Shown: positions 1 to 9,110 of the stretch, in pieces
Layout of the letters: every line of letters starts with the position of its first letter
How positions within the stretch are numbered: the stretch's first letter is position 1
Assembly: GCA_937888825.1 (NCBI GenBank)
Contig: CALBFE010000059.1
Span: 1 to 41,903, forward strand
Reading direction: 5' to 3'
Length of the DNA: 41,903 bases
Origin: an uncultured Actinomycetes bacterium
GTDB lineage: Bacteria > Actinomycetota > Actinomycetes > Nanopelagicales > Nanopelagicaceae
The notes under the pieces: model-generated
What the model saw: only the letters and a program-made list of their open reading frames with translations
What the model was told of the DNA's origin: nothing
Database searches by the model: none
Made by a program: the position numbers and the translations under genes

Positions 1-1440
1 AATTGTTGATGCGCTAATCCCCATTGCGCTGGCAATTGCAGCTGGGTCAAGGCCGTGTGGTGTGCCAAAGACGCTCTCAAAACCATCCACACCGCGTTGT
101 GGCAAAGTAGAAAAAATGCCACCTCCATCGTTGTTAATCACAATGAAGCAGCAATCAATATCTTCACGATGAATCAAGCCAGTTAAATCATGTAAGAAAG
201 ATAAATCACCAAGCACTGCAAATGTGTGCTTACTTGCTGAGGCGATGCCTAGTGCAGTTGAGATATTGCCATCAATGCCTGCTAGTCCACGGTTTGCATA
301 AGTTCGCACACCTGAACGAGGTGCACCGAAACCCTCTAAATCTCTAATGGGTCTAGAAGATGAAACAAAGAGTGTGGAACCTTCAGGCAAGTTGGAAGCT
401 ATCTCTCTGGCAATCACAGCTTCGCTAAATCCATTTAGCGCGTCAATACTCTTAGCAGCGCGATCTGCATATTTTTTCCACTGCTCACTCCACTCAGGTG
501 ATGCTGTTTTTGTGTTGAGCTCTGGAATCTGCATAAAGCGCTTATCTGCATGTCTATCACTATCTACAGTTACCATACGTGGATCGATAACTATCTGAGT
601 GGGCGCAAGTTTTAGGAACATATTGATTGAGCGAGACAAAGTTGTACGACCTATAACAATCACCGTTTGCGGAATCAAAGCTGCACGAATTTGAGCTGAA
701 GTTAAGAAAACGGAGGCATGTGCAACTGAATCAGGAAATGAGAGTGGGTCTTCAACAATAGTCGGCCAACCTAATTTTTTGGCGAACTCTCTAACGCTAT
801 CAAGGCTTAAACCACCACGATCATGACCAATAACTAAAACACCTCTATTGGCATCACTCTTAAGTGTTGTTGGCTTGTTTCTGCTCTCGAAAGCTTTAGC
901 TGAGATTACAATTTCATCTAACCACTTCTCAGATTCATCCGGCAGCATTGGTTCTTCGAATTGAACATTTAAATGCACTGGGCCATTTCGCAAACTATCA
1001 AATGGCAGTTCCATGGGAAATACAGGTCCATCAATATCTGCAAAGTAGCGAACTGCTTTCCCATAAATTCTTGCTTGCTCGGTCGTTTGATTAGCACCGG
1101 TTTTGCGCAAGATTGCTGGGCGATCAGCGGTTAAAACCAAAAGCGGTGCATTGGTGTGGCTGGCCTCTAAGACCGCTGGGTGGTAATTAGCCACAGCAGT
1201 TCCACTCGTGCAAACAATGGGAACCGGGCGACCTGTTGCTTTAATGATTCCTAAAGCAAAGAAGGCTGCTGTGCGCTCATCGATTCGCACATGCAATTTT
1301 ATTAATCCACGTTTAGATGCAGCAAAGAATGCAAGTGAGAGTGGTGCGTTTCTAGAGCCTGGAGAAACAACCACATCAGTAATGCCCGCTTCAATAGTCT
1401 GGCGAACAATTACCCGTGCAAGGCTGGTTGAGTTGTTCAT
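1..1440 (-). CDS. menD: 2-succinyl-5-enolpyruvyl-6-hydroxy-3-cyclohexene-1-carboxylate synthase MenD (3' end outside window)
   Basis: MenD is a thiamine-diphosphate enzyme joining 2-oxoglutarate (after decarboxylation) to isochorismate, the first committed step to menaquinone. The leftward reading frame is open from ATG at 1440 to the window edge, giving 480 codons; the family is usually about 520-560 residues, so only the C-terminal tail is missing. Visible marks are SPGSRNAPL at residues 26-34, a DERTAAF segment with the cofactor-activating Glu at 55, a TSGTAVANYHPA segment, and the ThDP-magnesium motif with GD at 411-412 and NN at 436-437. The ATG overlaps the menC stop by four bases (ATGA), so translation is probably coupled. 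It is the third gene of menB-menC-menD. Confidence 0.95.
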   Translation of the reverse strand, partial: MNNSTSLARVIVRQTIEAGITDVVVSPGSRNAPLSLAFFAASKRGLIKLHVRIDERTAAFFALGIIKATGRPVPIVCTSGTAVANYHPAVLEASHTNAPLLVLTADRPAILRKTGANQTTEQARIYGKAVRYFADIDGPVFPMELPFDSLRNGPVHLNVQFEEPMLPDESEKWLDEIVISAKAFESRNKPTTLKSDANRGVLVIGHDRGGLSLDSVREFAKKLGWPTIVEDPLSFPDSVAHASVFLTSAQIRAALIPQTVIVIGRTTLSRSINMFLKLAPTQIVIDPRMVTVDSDRHADKRFMQIPELNTKTASPEWSEQWKKYADRAAKSIDALNGFSEAVIAREIASNLPEGSTLFVSSSRPIRDLEGFGAPRSGVRTYANRGLAGIDGNISTALGIASASKHTFAVLGDLSFLHDLTGLIHREDIDCCFIVINNDGGGIFSTLPQRGVDGFESVFGTPHGLDPAAIASAMGISASTI

Positions 1441-2366
1441 TCCAGTAGCGCCGCTGTTCTCATGATTCGATTCTTCCACCAATCAAAGCGATCAGCTGAC
1501 ACTGCTAGCCCATCAAAGTTGGGCTCAAAGCGCTGGATCTGCATTTTTCCATCAACAATTGGAATCTCTGCAACGTTCTTTGCTAGCAGTGAGCCTGTGC
1601 CAAGGCCGTAGTCATAACTCAACTCTTCAAATGATGCCGCTAAAGTCAGTCCGTAGTTGATACCCACCGCACTTTCAAGGGCACTTGAAACAACAACTGG
1701 CAGTTTGTGATGGGCAGCTAAAGCATGTGCGTTCGCAATTCCACCTAGCGGTTGAACTTTTAGCATCAAAATATCAACCGCTCTGCTCAAATCTATTTCG
1801 AAAGGGTTTGTGCTCTTCCGAAGTATTTCATCGCCAACAATCTTTACATCCACTCGTGATTTCAATTCACGTAGCTCGTCCACCGTTGCACAAGGTTGTT
1901 CTACATATTCAATTTCCCCGCAGCGCTCTAAGAAGTGTGATGCCTGATCCACGCTCCATAAACCATTGACATCAATGCGGATCTTCGACTGTGGGCTCAG
2001 TTTTCTTACCATTGCAATTCTCTCTAGATCTTCTTTCTCGTTAGTTCCCACTTTAATTTTTATTGTGGTGCAACCTGGGAATCCTGCAAGAATTTGAGCA
2101 ATTTCACTTTCGCCATTTAATGCAGGCATAGTTGCATTGACACCTACTGAGCTTCGATAAAGCTTTGGGGGTACCTGCGTAGCAGCTTCAATTGCACACG
2201 TTAACCAGAGTGATGATTCTTCATCAGAGTATTCAAGAAAAGGTGAAAACTCGGCCCAACCTTGGGGGCCTTTAAATAGAGCAACTTCACGGTGGTTGAT
2301 TCCACGAAAATTAACCTTCATTGGAAGGCTAATAACTCGCAAGGAGTCAAGAATCAAATCAAGCAT
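1437..2366 (-). CDS. menC: o-succinylbenzoate synthase MenC
   Basis: MenC dehydrates SHCHC, the product formed from the MenD product, to o-succinylbenzoate in menaquinone synthesis. The 309-residue protein is an enolase-superfamily member: KIKVG carries the catalytic Lys105, metal ligands fit Asp132 (RIDVNGLW), Glu156 (EYVEQP) and Asp179 (VGDEI), and Lys203 (MLKVQPLGG) fits the second catalytic lysine. Length matches actinobacterial MenC. It starts three bases after the menB stop and its TGA overlaps the menD ATG, so the three genes look like one transcription unit. A dipeptide epimerase of the same superfamily is the only realistic alternative, and the men neighbours argue against it. Confidence 0.93.
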   Translation of the reverse strand: MLDLILDSLRVISLPMKVNFRGINHREVALFKGPQGWAEFSPFLEYSDEESSLWLTCAIEAATQVPPKLYRSSVGVNATMPALNGESEIAQILAGFPGCTTIKIKVGTNEKEDLERIAMVRKLSPQSKIRIDVNGLWSVDQASHFLERCGEIEYVEQPCATVDELRELKSRVDVKIVGDEILRKSTNPFEIDLSRAVDILMLKVQPLGGIANAHALAAHHKLPVVVSSALESAVGINYGLTLAASFEELSYDYGLGTGSLLAKNVAEIPIVDGKMQIQRFEPNFDGLAVSADRFDWWKNRIMRTAALLE

Positions 2367-2369
2367 CGT

Positions 2370-3248
2370 TTAGGGGCGCTTTGGAAATTTCCCGAAATCA
2401 GGGTCTCGTTTTTCCATATATGCATCGCGTCCTTCTTGACCTTCTTCAGTCATATAGAACAACAAGGTTGCATCCCCTGCTAACTGCTGAACACCGGCTA
2501 ATCCATCATCTGCTGCATTTAAACTTGCTTTAAGTAGACGCAGTGCAAGTGGAGAGTTACGTAGCATCTCGCGACACCAAGAAACTGTTTCTGCTTCTAA
2601 CTCTGCAAGTGGAACAACGGTATTAACAAGTCCCATATCAAGTGCCTCTTGGGCGTTGTATTGGCGAGTCATAAACCAAATTTCACGGGCCTTCTTTTGA
2701 CCAACATGTGCTGCAAGTAGACCTGCACCATATCCACCATCAAATGAACCAACCATTGGACCAGTTTGTCCAAACTTTGCATTATCTGCAGCAACTGTTA
2801 AATCGCAGACAACATGTAATACATGTCCCCCACCAACAGCCCAACCAGCAACCATTGCAACAACAGGTTTAGGTGTGCGACGGATCTGTACTTGTAGATC
2901 TAAAACATTCAGACGTCCAATACCTTTTTTAGCTAACTTGTCATCGCCAAGGTACCCATCATCACCGCGGACGTTTATATCTCCGCCGGAGCAAAAAGCT
3001 TCAGTACCTTCGCCAGTAAAGATGATGACGCCGACTTCTTCGTTATCGCGCGCTAAGTGAAAAGCTTCAATTAATTCAATAATAGTTTGTGGGCGAAATG
3101 CATTGCGAACCTGAGGTCGATTAATGGTGATCTTGGCAATGCCATCACCCATTTGATATTTAATATCAACGAACTCTTCACCGCCGGGCGCAGTTATCCA
3201 ATGAGGTATCTCACGGCTACCAAAATCACGCTTAAAGGGCTTGCTCAC
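2370..3248 (-). CDS. menB: 1,4-dihydroxy-2-naphthoyl-CoA synthase MenB
   Basis: MenB closes the second ring of the naphthoquinone from o-succinylbenzoyl-CoA, the MenE product. The 292-residue protein has the crotonase fold: oxyanion-hole segments FCSGGD at 85-90 and GWAVGGG around 135-141, and the MenB-specific [10 protein letters not shown] with the catalytic-type Asp170. The start is GTG, chosen because a strong Shine-Dalgarno GGAGG lies four bases upstream (3254-3258) and the N-terminus then matches the family. It leads the leftward menB-menC-menD unit and is divergent from menE across 41 bp. Confidence 0.95.
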   Translation of the reverse strand: MSKPFKRDFGSREIPHWITAPGGEEFVDIKYQMGDGIAKITINRPQVRNAFRPQTIIELIEAFHLARDNEEVGVIIFTGEGTEAFCSGGDINVRGDDGYLGDDKLAKKGIGRLNVLDLQVQIRRTPKPVVAMVAGWAVGGGHVLHVVCDLTVAADNAKFGQTGPMVGSFDGGYGAGLLAAHVGQKKAREIWFMTRQYNAQEALDMGLVNTVVPLAELEAETVSWCREMLRNSPLALRLLKASLNAADDGLAGVQQLAGDATLLFYMTEEGQEGRDAYMEKRDPDFGKFPKRP

Positions 3249-3289
3249 ATTTCCTCCATAGTCTTTACAAGGGATACCCTACGGGGGCA

Positions 3290-4366
3290 ATGGAGATGAC
3301 GTCACAACGAGATATTCACCGGGTTAGTCCTGCGTGCGCAATCCCTGATTTAGCGGGGGAAATCACAGCAGCCCTGGTTGGTACTGGCCCAGCCTTGGGT
3401 CTTGGCGAAGTTCGATCAACGAGCGCCCCTTCACACATCGCTTTAGTAATTGGTACCAGCGGCACAACAGGAATGAGCAAAGAGGTTGCTTTCACGGCTT
3501 CTGCATTACTTGCATCTGCACGGGCTTCAAATAAATTCTTAGGAGCAAAAGCTGGGCAACAGTGGTCTTTATTCTTACCGTTAACACATATTGCTGCAGT
3601 CAATGTGATTATTCGATCAATGGAACTTAGAACACTTCCTATTGATCTACGTGAGCATCAAGGTGAATATCCAAAAGTTGATTTCACGTCAATTGTTCCA
3701 ACACAGTTATTTCGCGCACTCAATAGTGATGAACGTTTACTGCGCCATCTACAAAGCGCACAGGCCGTCTTAGTTGGCGGTGCTGCGCTATCTCCAGCCC
3801 TTAGCCAACAAGCAACAACTGCTGGGATTAATGTTGTTGAGACTTATGGAATGACTGAAACTTCTGGGGGCTGTATATATAACGGCCAGGCAATAGAAGG
3901 TGTTGAATATTCACTCAATGAAAAATCCTTAGTTCAAATCCGTGGTTCAGTAATGTCTGATACTTATCTCAATGCCCCTGAGCTCTATACACTCAGTGAT
4001 GGATGGTTTGTTACAAATGATCTTGGTGAGATCAAAGATGGAAAACTTCATATCTTGGGACGCGCTGATGATGTAATCATCTCAGGTGGTGAAAATGTCT
4101 CATTAACTGCCATTGAAGCAACGCTTTCAATTCGATATCCAGAGATTGAGTTTGCTGCCTTTGCAGTTAATGACATTCAGTGGGGCCATGCTTTGCACCT
4201 CGCTGTAGTTGGTGAAATCGGCGAAAGCGAGATTGCACATTATTTAGAGGCAGCGTTAGGGGCTGCATCAAAGCCAAAAGGAATTCATCACCTAGAGCAG
4301 CTACCCTTGCTCGGTATCGGCAAAGTCGATCGCAGCGCACTGGCGAAAATGGTGGGTAATGAATAA
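3290..4366 (+). CDS. menE: o-succinylbenzoate-CoA ligase MenE
   Basis: MenE activates o-succinylbenzoate to its CoA thioester, supplying MenB. At 358 residues it is the short form typical of Actinobacteria. AMP-binding family marks are the P-loop GTSGTTGMSK at 55-64, ETYGMTE in the middle, GRADDVIISGGENVS near residue 260, and the C-terminal catalytic lysine in GIGKVDR (Lys345). Two ATGs lie at 3290 and 3296; the second is preceded at nine bases by a G-rich stretch and may be the true start. The 3' end overlaps menA by eight bases, so the two are co-translated. The assignment rests on context as well as motif, since acyl-CoA ligases look alike. Confidence 0.92.
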   Translation: MEMTSQRDIHRVSPACAIPDLAGEITAALVGTGPALGLGEVRSTSAPSHIALVIGTSGTTGMSKEVAFTASALLASARASNKFLGAKAGQQWSLFLPLTHIAAVNVIIRSMELRTLPIDLREHQGEYPKVDFTSIVPTQLFRALNSDERLLRHLQSAQAVLVGGAALSPALSQQATTAGINVVETYGMTETSGGCIYNGQAIEGVEYSLNEKSLVQIRGSVMSDTYLNAPELYTLSDGWFVTNDLGEIKDGKLHILGRADDVIISGGENVSLTAIEATLSIRYPEIEFAAFAVNDIQWGHALHLAVVGEIGESEIAHYLEAALGAASKPKGIHHLEQLPLLGIGKVDRSALAKMVGNE

Positions 4367-5207
4367 GTGGATTCTTGGTGCGCGTCCGCGCACTTTGCCT
4401 GCAGCTATTGCTCCTGTAGTTGTCGCTACTGCACTAGCCGGTAGTGACTGGAACTGGTTTCGCGCTGTTCTTGCGCTCAAGGTCGGAGTTTGGCTTCAGA
4501 TCGGCGTTAACTACGCCAATGATTATTCCGATGGCGTAAAGGGAAGCGATGCTAATCGCATTGGGCCAACTCGTTTAGTTGCAAGTGGTTTAGCAAGTGG
4601 TGGGCAAGTAAAGCGAGCAGCATTTATCTCTTTTGCAATCGCATCAATCGCTGGATTATGGCTATCTCTACTTAGTTCACCATGGTTAATTCTCATTGGC
4701 ATCGCAGCCATTGCTGCGGCATGGGGTTACACCGGTGGAAAGAATCCATACGGATATAGCGGGTTGGGTGAAGTTTCAGTTTTTGTTTTCTTTGGATTAA
4801 CCGCAACGGTTGGCACTTACTACACACAAACCGGTCAGGTCTCGGCTTTAAGTGTTTTGTGTGCCGTGCCAATGGGTTCACTAGCCTGTGCAATCTTGGC
4901 AGTGAATAACATCCGCGATCTGGCACAGGATGAATTAGTTGGCAAAAGAACTCTTGCTGTAAGAATGGGTGATTCAAGAGCTCGCAAAGCTTTCCTGGTA
5001 CTTCTAGCCATTGCGCACCTAAGTGCACTTGCAACCGGGCTTCCTCAATCACTATTAACTCTGCTCGTGCTTCCATTAACAGTCTCAATTTCGCGTTCAG
5101 TAATCTCTGGCGCAAGCGGTGCGGCCCTTATTCCCCTGCTGGGTAAGACCGGCAAACTACAAATGTTTTTTGGGGTTCTCTTTGCTCTGGCTCTAGCGAT
5201 ACAATAA
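4359..5207 (+). CDS. menA: 1,4-dihydroxy-2-naphthoate polyprenyltransferase MenA
   Basis: MenA attaches the polyprenyl tail to dihydroxynaphthoate in the membrane, giving demethylmenaquinone. The 282-residue protein is an UbiA-family membrane protein with about eight or nine hydrophobic helices. The first prenyl-diphosphate motif is NDYSDGVKGSD at 54-64 and the second is NNIRDLAQDELVGKRTLA around residue 183. Opening residues WILGARPRTLPAA are characteristic of MenA. It begins inside the menE 3' end. Its stop codon overlaps the -10 element of the next gene by one base. With menE it forms the rightward half of the divergent men locus. Confidence 0.95.
   Translation: MNKWILGARPRTLPAAIAPVVVATALAGSDWNWFRAVLALKVGVWLQIGVNYANDYSDGVKGSDANRIGPTRLVASGLASGGQVKRAAFISFAIASIAGLWLSLLSSPWLILIGIAAIAAAWGYTGGKNPYGYSGLGEVSVFVFFGLTATVGTYYTQTGQVSALSVLCAVPMGSLACAILAVNNIRDLAQDELVGKRTLAVRMGDSRARKAFLVLLAIAHLSALATGLPQSLLTLLVLPLTVSISRSVISGASGAALIPLLGKTGKLQMFFGVLFALALAIQ
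5200..5205 (+). promoter_or_regulatory. leaderless -10 element (TACAAT) for the small membrane protein
   Basis: TACAAT is followed by exactly six bases (AATCCC) and then ATG at 5212. This is the actinobacterial leaderless layout, where transcription starts at or next to the start codon. The last T is the first base of the menA stop codon. No clear -35 box is visible. Confidence 0.6.
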
Positions 5208-5211
5208 TCCC

Positions 5212-5475
5212 ATGGCCAGATTCATTATTATCTTTCTCGTCTTTGGACTAACTATTTATGCTCTGATAGATTGTGCTCGTAAAGATGATTCAGAAATCAA
5301 AACTTTGCCTAAATGGGGATGGTTATTAGTAATCATTCTTATTGGACCACAAGCGTTAGCTATCGGCCCCATTGCTTATTTAATTGCTGGAAGAAATCCT
5401 AATAACCGTGGACGTAAACCGAAGCGCCGCATCTTGCCTCCAGATGATGATCCAGATTTCTTGAGGAAGCTCTAA
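5212..5475 (+). CDS. small membrane protein with PLDc_N-type domain
   Basis: This 87-residue protein has two hydrophobic helices (about residues 3-20 and 36-62) joined by a short polar loop with IDCARKDDSE, and a basic C-terminal tail. The pattern fits the phospholipase-D nuclease N-terminal (PLDc_N) family: a two-helix membrane anchor that also occurs as a free-standing small protein in many Actinobacteria. Its function is unknown; no nuclease or phospholipase domain follows. A leaderless promoter overlaps the menA end, so it can be made alone or with menE-menA. It converges on ccsB with only three bases between stops. Confidence 0.75.
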   Translation: MARFIIIFLVFGLTIYALIDCARKDDSEIKTLPKWGWLLVIILIGPQALAIGPIAYLIAGRNPNNRGRKPKRRILPPDDDPDFLRKL

Positions 5476-5478
5476 CTC

Positions 5479-6372
5479 CTATAACCCTGAGTACGTGTGC
5501 TTTCCTGTGCCCCAAATATTCACGTAAACATAGTTAAATAGAAATGTTGAACCCGCAAACAAACACAACCATGCAGCTTTGCGGCCACGCCAGCCAACGG
5601 TTACACGTGCATGCAAATAGGCTGCATACGCAACCCATGTAATAAATGCCCACGTCTCTTTTGGATCCCAACCCCAGTAACGCCCCCACGCACTTTCAGC
5701 CCAAATGGCCCCTGCGATAACTGCAAAAGTCCATAAGGGAAAGACAAATGCAACAAGGCGATAAGATAACTGATCTAGATCTTCAAGTGATGGCAAACGT
5801 TTTGCCCAAGCGGTTCTTTCTCCGCGAGATTCCATTGCATCTAAATAAAGATAAGCAGCAGCAATTGCATTGGCTAATAAGAAAACGCCCCCAGAGATAA
5901 TCGCTGCAGAGACGTGAATGACTAACCAGGTTGATTTAAGTGCAGGAACAAGAGGTGCACTTGGTCGATAGAGAACTGCAACAGCTGTTCCAAGCGTTAG
6001 TAATACTGCGATTGAAACTAATAATCCCAACCAGCGAAGATCATGCTTACGAAGAGCGACAAGGTAGGCACCAGAAAATGCCAGCGCGCCTGTAATTGAA
6101 AATTCATACATGTTGCCCCATGGCACTCGACCAGCAGAGAGTCCACGAGCAACAACGCCAGCAAATAGGAGAACAAATCCCAAAATCATCATGGCCGTTG
6201 CAATGCGCGCAACTTTTTCGGTGCGCTTGTAATCAAGATTTTTCTTTGAATCTGTAGTCGTTACACGAACCGCCCAAGCAGTTTCAACTGCGTGTGCAAA
6301 AAATGACAAGGTGTATAGCGCCATTGATGAATACACAAGGTAATTAGAGAGATAAGCCCAAGTACGTGACAT
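5479..6372 (-). CDS. ccsB: cytochrome c biogenesis protein CcsB/CcsA (heme handling)
   Basis: This is the heme-handling half of the System II cytochrome c synthetase; with ResB it moves heme across the membrane and attaches it to apocytochrome CXXCH motifs. The 297-residue protein has about eight membrane helices and the diagnostic tryptophan-rich WWD motif (WGRYWGWDPKETWAFITW, residues 229-246), with conserved-type histidines at 153 and 254. It starts directly after the resB stop with no spacer, so translation is coupled. It is the last gene of the leftward histidine phosphatase-ResA-CcdA-ResB-CcsB unit. Gene naming in this family varies (CcsA, CcsB or ResC). Confidence 0.93.
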   Translation of the reverse strand: MSRTWAYLSNYLVYSSMALYTLSFFAHAVETAWAVRVTTTDSKKNLDYKRTEKVARIATAMMILGFVLLFAGVVARGLSAGRVPWGNMYEFSITGALAFSGAYLVALRKHDLRWLGLLVSIAVLLTLGTAVAVLYRPSAPLVPALKSTWLVIHVSAAIISGGVFLLANAIAAAYLYLDAMESRGERTAWAKRLPSLEDLDQLSYRLVAFVFPLWTFAVIAGAIWAESAWGRYWGWDPKETWAFITWVAYAAYLHARVTVGWRGRKAAWLCLFAGSTFLFNYVYVNIWGTGKHTYSGL

Positions 6373-7842
6373 TTATTTCCCTCCCTTTAACTTCGCTATA
6401 AATTCTGCCATTTCAACATCTAAACCTGGTGCTGCATTTTTAGCTAATCCTGCAACTTCTACCGACTTACCAACGCGAATCCAGATTCGGCGGCGTCTTG
6501 TAAACAGTGATGCAAGTAAGCCCAGAATGGCAACAATACCGCCGAGCAAGGCAAAGTTCTTGCCAGGATCATGGACAATTTCTAGGTTGACCCACTGGAA
6601 ATATCCCTCGAAGGTTATTGAACCTTGCGGGTATGTAAATGTCTCACCTGGTTTTAATGATTTAAGGCCCACCTGGGTCATCTTTGATGTATCCATGCGA
6701 TAAACAGATTGTGGAACTCCGCTATCGAGTCCTAAATCACCAATCCATGCAGCCAATAAAAGTCGTGGGTCTAAGGCTTCAGGGAAAACACTTACTGCGC
6801 CATCTGCACCACTGCGCGCATATGTTGGAACAAATGAACCCACGAATCCGATTTGTGGATCGGCATCTGGAACTTTAATTGCGCCAATTGATCGCAAGTT
6901 CGAATCCTGTGGCAAAAATGGCACTGGCCCTTGCATTGCAACATTGCCCTTTGAATCCCTTACAGTCACAACTGGTGAATAACCATTTGCTTGTAGATAA
7001 ATACTAGTGTTGCCCATTTTCAATGGCGAGTTAACTTTAATGGTGCGCAGCTCAGACTGACTTAAATCACCTTTAGCAAATTTCACATCAAGGGTGTAAT
7101 CCTCTGGTGAGCTTGTGACAACATTGTATTTCGCCGTAAATTTCTCAACTGTTAGTGCAAAATCAGAAAGATTGTTTTCATTAAACAGCTTGCCGTTATT
7201 TAAAGAGTCATAACTAGTTGTGGTGTTTATAAAGCGCTCACCAACGTTAAGAATTGCCATTCCCCGCATCCCAAACAGAGAACTAAATGAGATCCCTAGC
7301 AAAACAAGTATGAGCGCTAAGTGGAAAAAGAGATTTCCTGTCTCACGCGCAAATCCTTTTTCAGCCGAGATAGAACCATCTTTTTCTAAAACTCTAAAGC
7401 GCTTTGATTTAAACCAAGCACGCGCTTTCTCTAACTCATCGCCTTGAGCAGACCAGGATGTGTGGTGCTCCATGCGATCAAGATTCTTTGGTGTGGCAGG
7501 AGGCAACGCTCTCGCTGAATGAAAATGTTCAATTGTTCGTGGGAGCACGCAGCCAATAAGTGAGATAAAAAGCAGGATATAGATAGCGCTAAACCATGGA
7601 GATCCATAAACATCAAAGAGGAAGAATTGGTCCATCCATTTAGATAGCTCTGGTGAATTCTTGAAGTATTCACCTACTCTGATGGGGTTCTGTGTGCGCT
7701 GAGGAATAAGTGAACCAGGTATCGATGCAACACCGAGTAAAAGTAAAAGAATAAGTGCTGTCCGCATACTTGTTAATTGACGCCAGCCATAACGCAACAG
7801 GCCAACGCTACCAAGCTCTGGGACTTCTATTTCTTGGCTCAT
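6373..7842 (-). CDS. resB: cytochrome c biogenesis protein ResB
   Basis: ResB (Ccs1) is the second membrane subunit of System II cytochrome c assembly, thought to hold and deliver apocytochrome to the CcsB heme site. The 489-residue protein has hydrophobic helices near residues 28-45, 80-100 and 168-190, a large extracytoplasmic domain, and a final helix near 430-448 followed by the basic TRRRRIWIR segment. Length and topology match actinobacterial ResB. It abuts ccdA upstream and ccsB downstream with zero spacing. Confidence 0.92.
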   Translation of the reverse strand: MSQEIEVPELGSVGLLRYGWRQLTSMRTALILLLLLGVASIPGSLIPQRTQNPIRVGEYFKNSPELSKWMDQFFLFDVYGSPWFSAIYILLFISLIGCVLPRTIEHFHSARALPPATPKNLDRMEHHTSWSAQGDELEKARAWFKSKRFRVLEKDGSISAEKGFARETGNLFFHLALILVLLGISFSSLFGMRGMAILNVGERFINTTTSYDSLNNGKLFNENNLSDFALTVEKFTAKYNVVTSSPEDYTLDVKFAKGDLSQSELRTIKVNSPLKMGNTSIYLQANGYSPVVTVRDSKGNVAMQGPVPFLPQDSNLRSIGAIKVPDADPQIGFVGSFVPTYARSGADGAVSVFPEALDPRLLLAAWIGDLGLDSGVPQSVYRMDTSKMTQVGLKSLKPGETFTYPQGSITFEGYFQWVNLEIVHDPGKNFALLGGIVAILGLLASLFTRRRRIWIRVGKSVEVAGLAKNAAPGLDVEMAEFIAKLKGGK

Positions 7843-8568
7843 TTAAACCACCGGAATAAAACCTGAAATGAAAGAGCGCGATGAGTTCATCAATTGGCTC
7901 CACAAGCCACTGACTTCTAGTAAACCAATAACTATGAGAAACACTCCACCGATTTTAGAGATTAAGTCGCCGCGCTTAACTAAATACTTGCGCATCTTCT
8001 CTGTGCGATCTAGGAACAAACCTGAAGCCATAAATGGCAGACCCAATCCAAGGCAGTAACCAAATGACAACAGCGCTCCGCGCACTGCGCTTGATTCTTG
8101 GAAAGCTAAAGTTTGAACTGCAGCTAATGATGGGCCAATACAGGGAGTCCAGCCCACACCGAAAAGAATTCCTAAGAGCGGTGCACCAACTAAGCCACCA
8201 GTTGTTTTAATCGTTGGGCGAAACGTTGGTGCAAATGGGAATTTACCTAGAAATATAAAACCTAGAAATATCGTAATTACACCCAGGACTCTAGATATCA
8301 AATCCTCATTTGCAACTAATTGATTACCTAGTCCTCCAAAAATTGCACCGAATGAGATAAATACAACGCTAAAACCAAGAACAAACAAGATTGAACCAAG
8401 AAATACTTTGCCGCGATTTGCGGAAAAGCCCGCAGCAAAGGACAAATATCCGGGAACAAGTGGCAATATGCAGGGAGAAAGAAAAGAAATTAGGCCCGCC
8501 ACAAAGGCCACTGGAAACGCGGCAATTAGAAACCCGCTCATGATTTGTTCTACGAAGAATTCTTTCAT
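7843..8568 (-). CDS. ccdA: thiol-disulfide transporter CcdA
   Basis: CcdA carries electrons from cytoplasmic thioredoxin across the membrane to reduce the ResA-type thioredoxin, which keeps apocytochrome cysteines reduced for heme attachment. The 241-residue protein has six predicted helices and the two redox cysteines of the family, each before a proline-rich turn: Cys33 in LSPCILPLVPG and Cys143 in GWTPCIGP. Its ATG overlaps the upstream thioredoxin stop (ATGA) and it abuts resB, so it is translated as part of the cytochrome c unit. Confidence 0.95.
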   Translation of the reverse strand: MKEFFVEQIMSGFLIAAFPVAFVAGLISFLSPCILPLVPGYLSFAAGFSANRGKVFLGSILFVLGFSVVFISFGAIFGGLGNQLVANEDLISRVLGVITIFLGFIFLGKFPFAPTFRPTIKTTGGLVGAPLLGILFGVGWTPCIGPSLAAVQTLAFQESSAVRGALLSFGYCLGLGLPFMASGLFLDRTEKMRKYLVKRGDLISKIGGVFLIVIGLLEVSGLWSQLMNSSRSFISGFIPVV

Positions 8569-9110
8569 TCCTTGCTCACCCGCTCAATTAACTCTGTAAG
8601 AGAGGCAACGGTGACTACACCAGATATGCGTGCAGCAACCTTGCCAGCCTTATCAATTACTACCGTTGAAGGGATGGCATTTGCGGGAAGTGATCCTTTA
8701 AAGCCAATTAATAGTGAATCATCGATAAGTGTTGGATACGGAAGTGCAAAACGTCTTTGAAAAGCCTCTGCAGTTGCAGGATTATCACGCGTTAAAATTC
8801 CAATAAAAGCCACTTCACTATATTTGTTTGCAAGGGCGGCAAGAGTAGGAGCTTCGGCTCTACATGGTGAGCACCAAGATGCCCAAACGTTTACCACAGC
8901 AACTTTGCCAACTTCAAATCTATAGTTCGTGCCAGATAAAGTCATTCCAGACATGGCTGGTGCATCCACTCTCTTTTCTGGACTAATAAAAGTCACAGAA
9001 CCATTTCCGGAAACAAAGGATTCTTGTGAGCTCGAAGTTCCACCGCCGCCACAGGAAGAGAGCAATAGTGCAATAGCTACAAGAGCTAGGCCTTTAAATC
9101 CTGGTTTCAT
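8565..9110 (-). CDS. resA: ResA/TlpA-like thioredoxin lipoprotein
   Basis: This extracytoplasmic thiol reductase is expected to reduce apocytochrome c cysteines using electrons from CcdA. The 181-residue protein (from ATG 9110) has a signal peptide ending in the lipobox LLLSSC with Cys20, a Gly/Ser linker, and a thioredoxin domain with active site WCSPC (Cys80 and Cys83) and the cis-Pro segment NAIPSTVVID. An in-frame TTG at 9113 is possible, but the ATG, which overlaps the previous stop as TGATG, is the more natural coupled start. Its TGA overlaps the ccdA ATG. The family is sure; the ResA name rests on context. Confidence 0.88.
   Translation of the reverse strand: MKPGFKGLALVAIALLLSSCGGGGTSSSQESFVSGNGSVTFISPEKRVDAPAMSGMTLSGTNYRFEVGKVAVVNVWASWCSPCRAEAPTLAALANKYSEVAFIGILTRDNPATAEAFQRRFALPYPTLIDDSLLIGFKGSLPANAIPSTVVIDKAGKVAARISGVVTVASLTELIERVSKE

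Noticed and set aside
347..1465. Short rightward frames inside the menD region (347-598 and 1208-1465)
   Set aside because: They are antisense to a clear menD coding sequence with conserved motifs and have no family resemblance.
4693..5115. 140-codon leftward frame antisense to menA
   Set aside because: Composition (Leu/Arg/His/Gln-rich) is that of a shadow frame, and menA is certain on the other strand.
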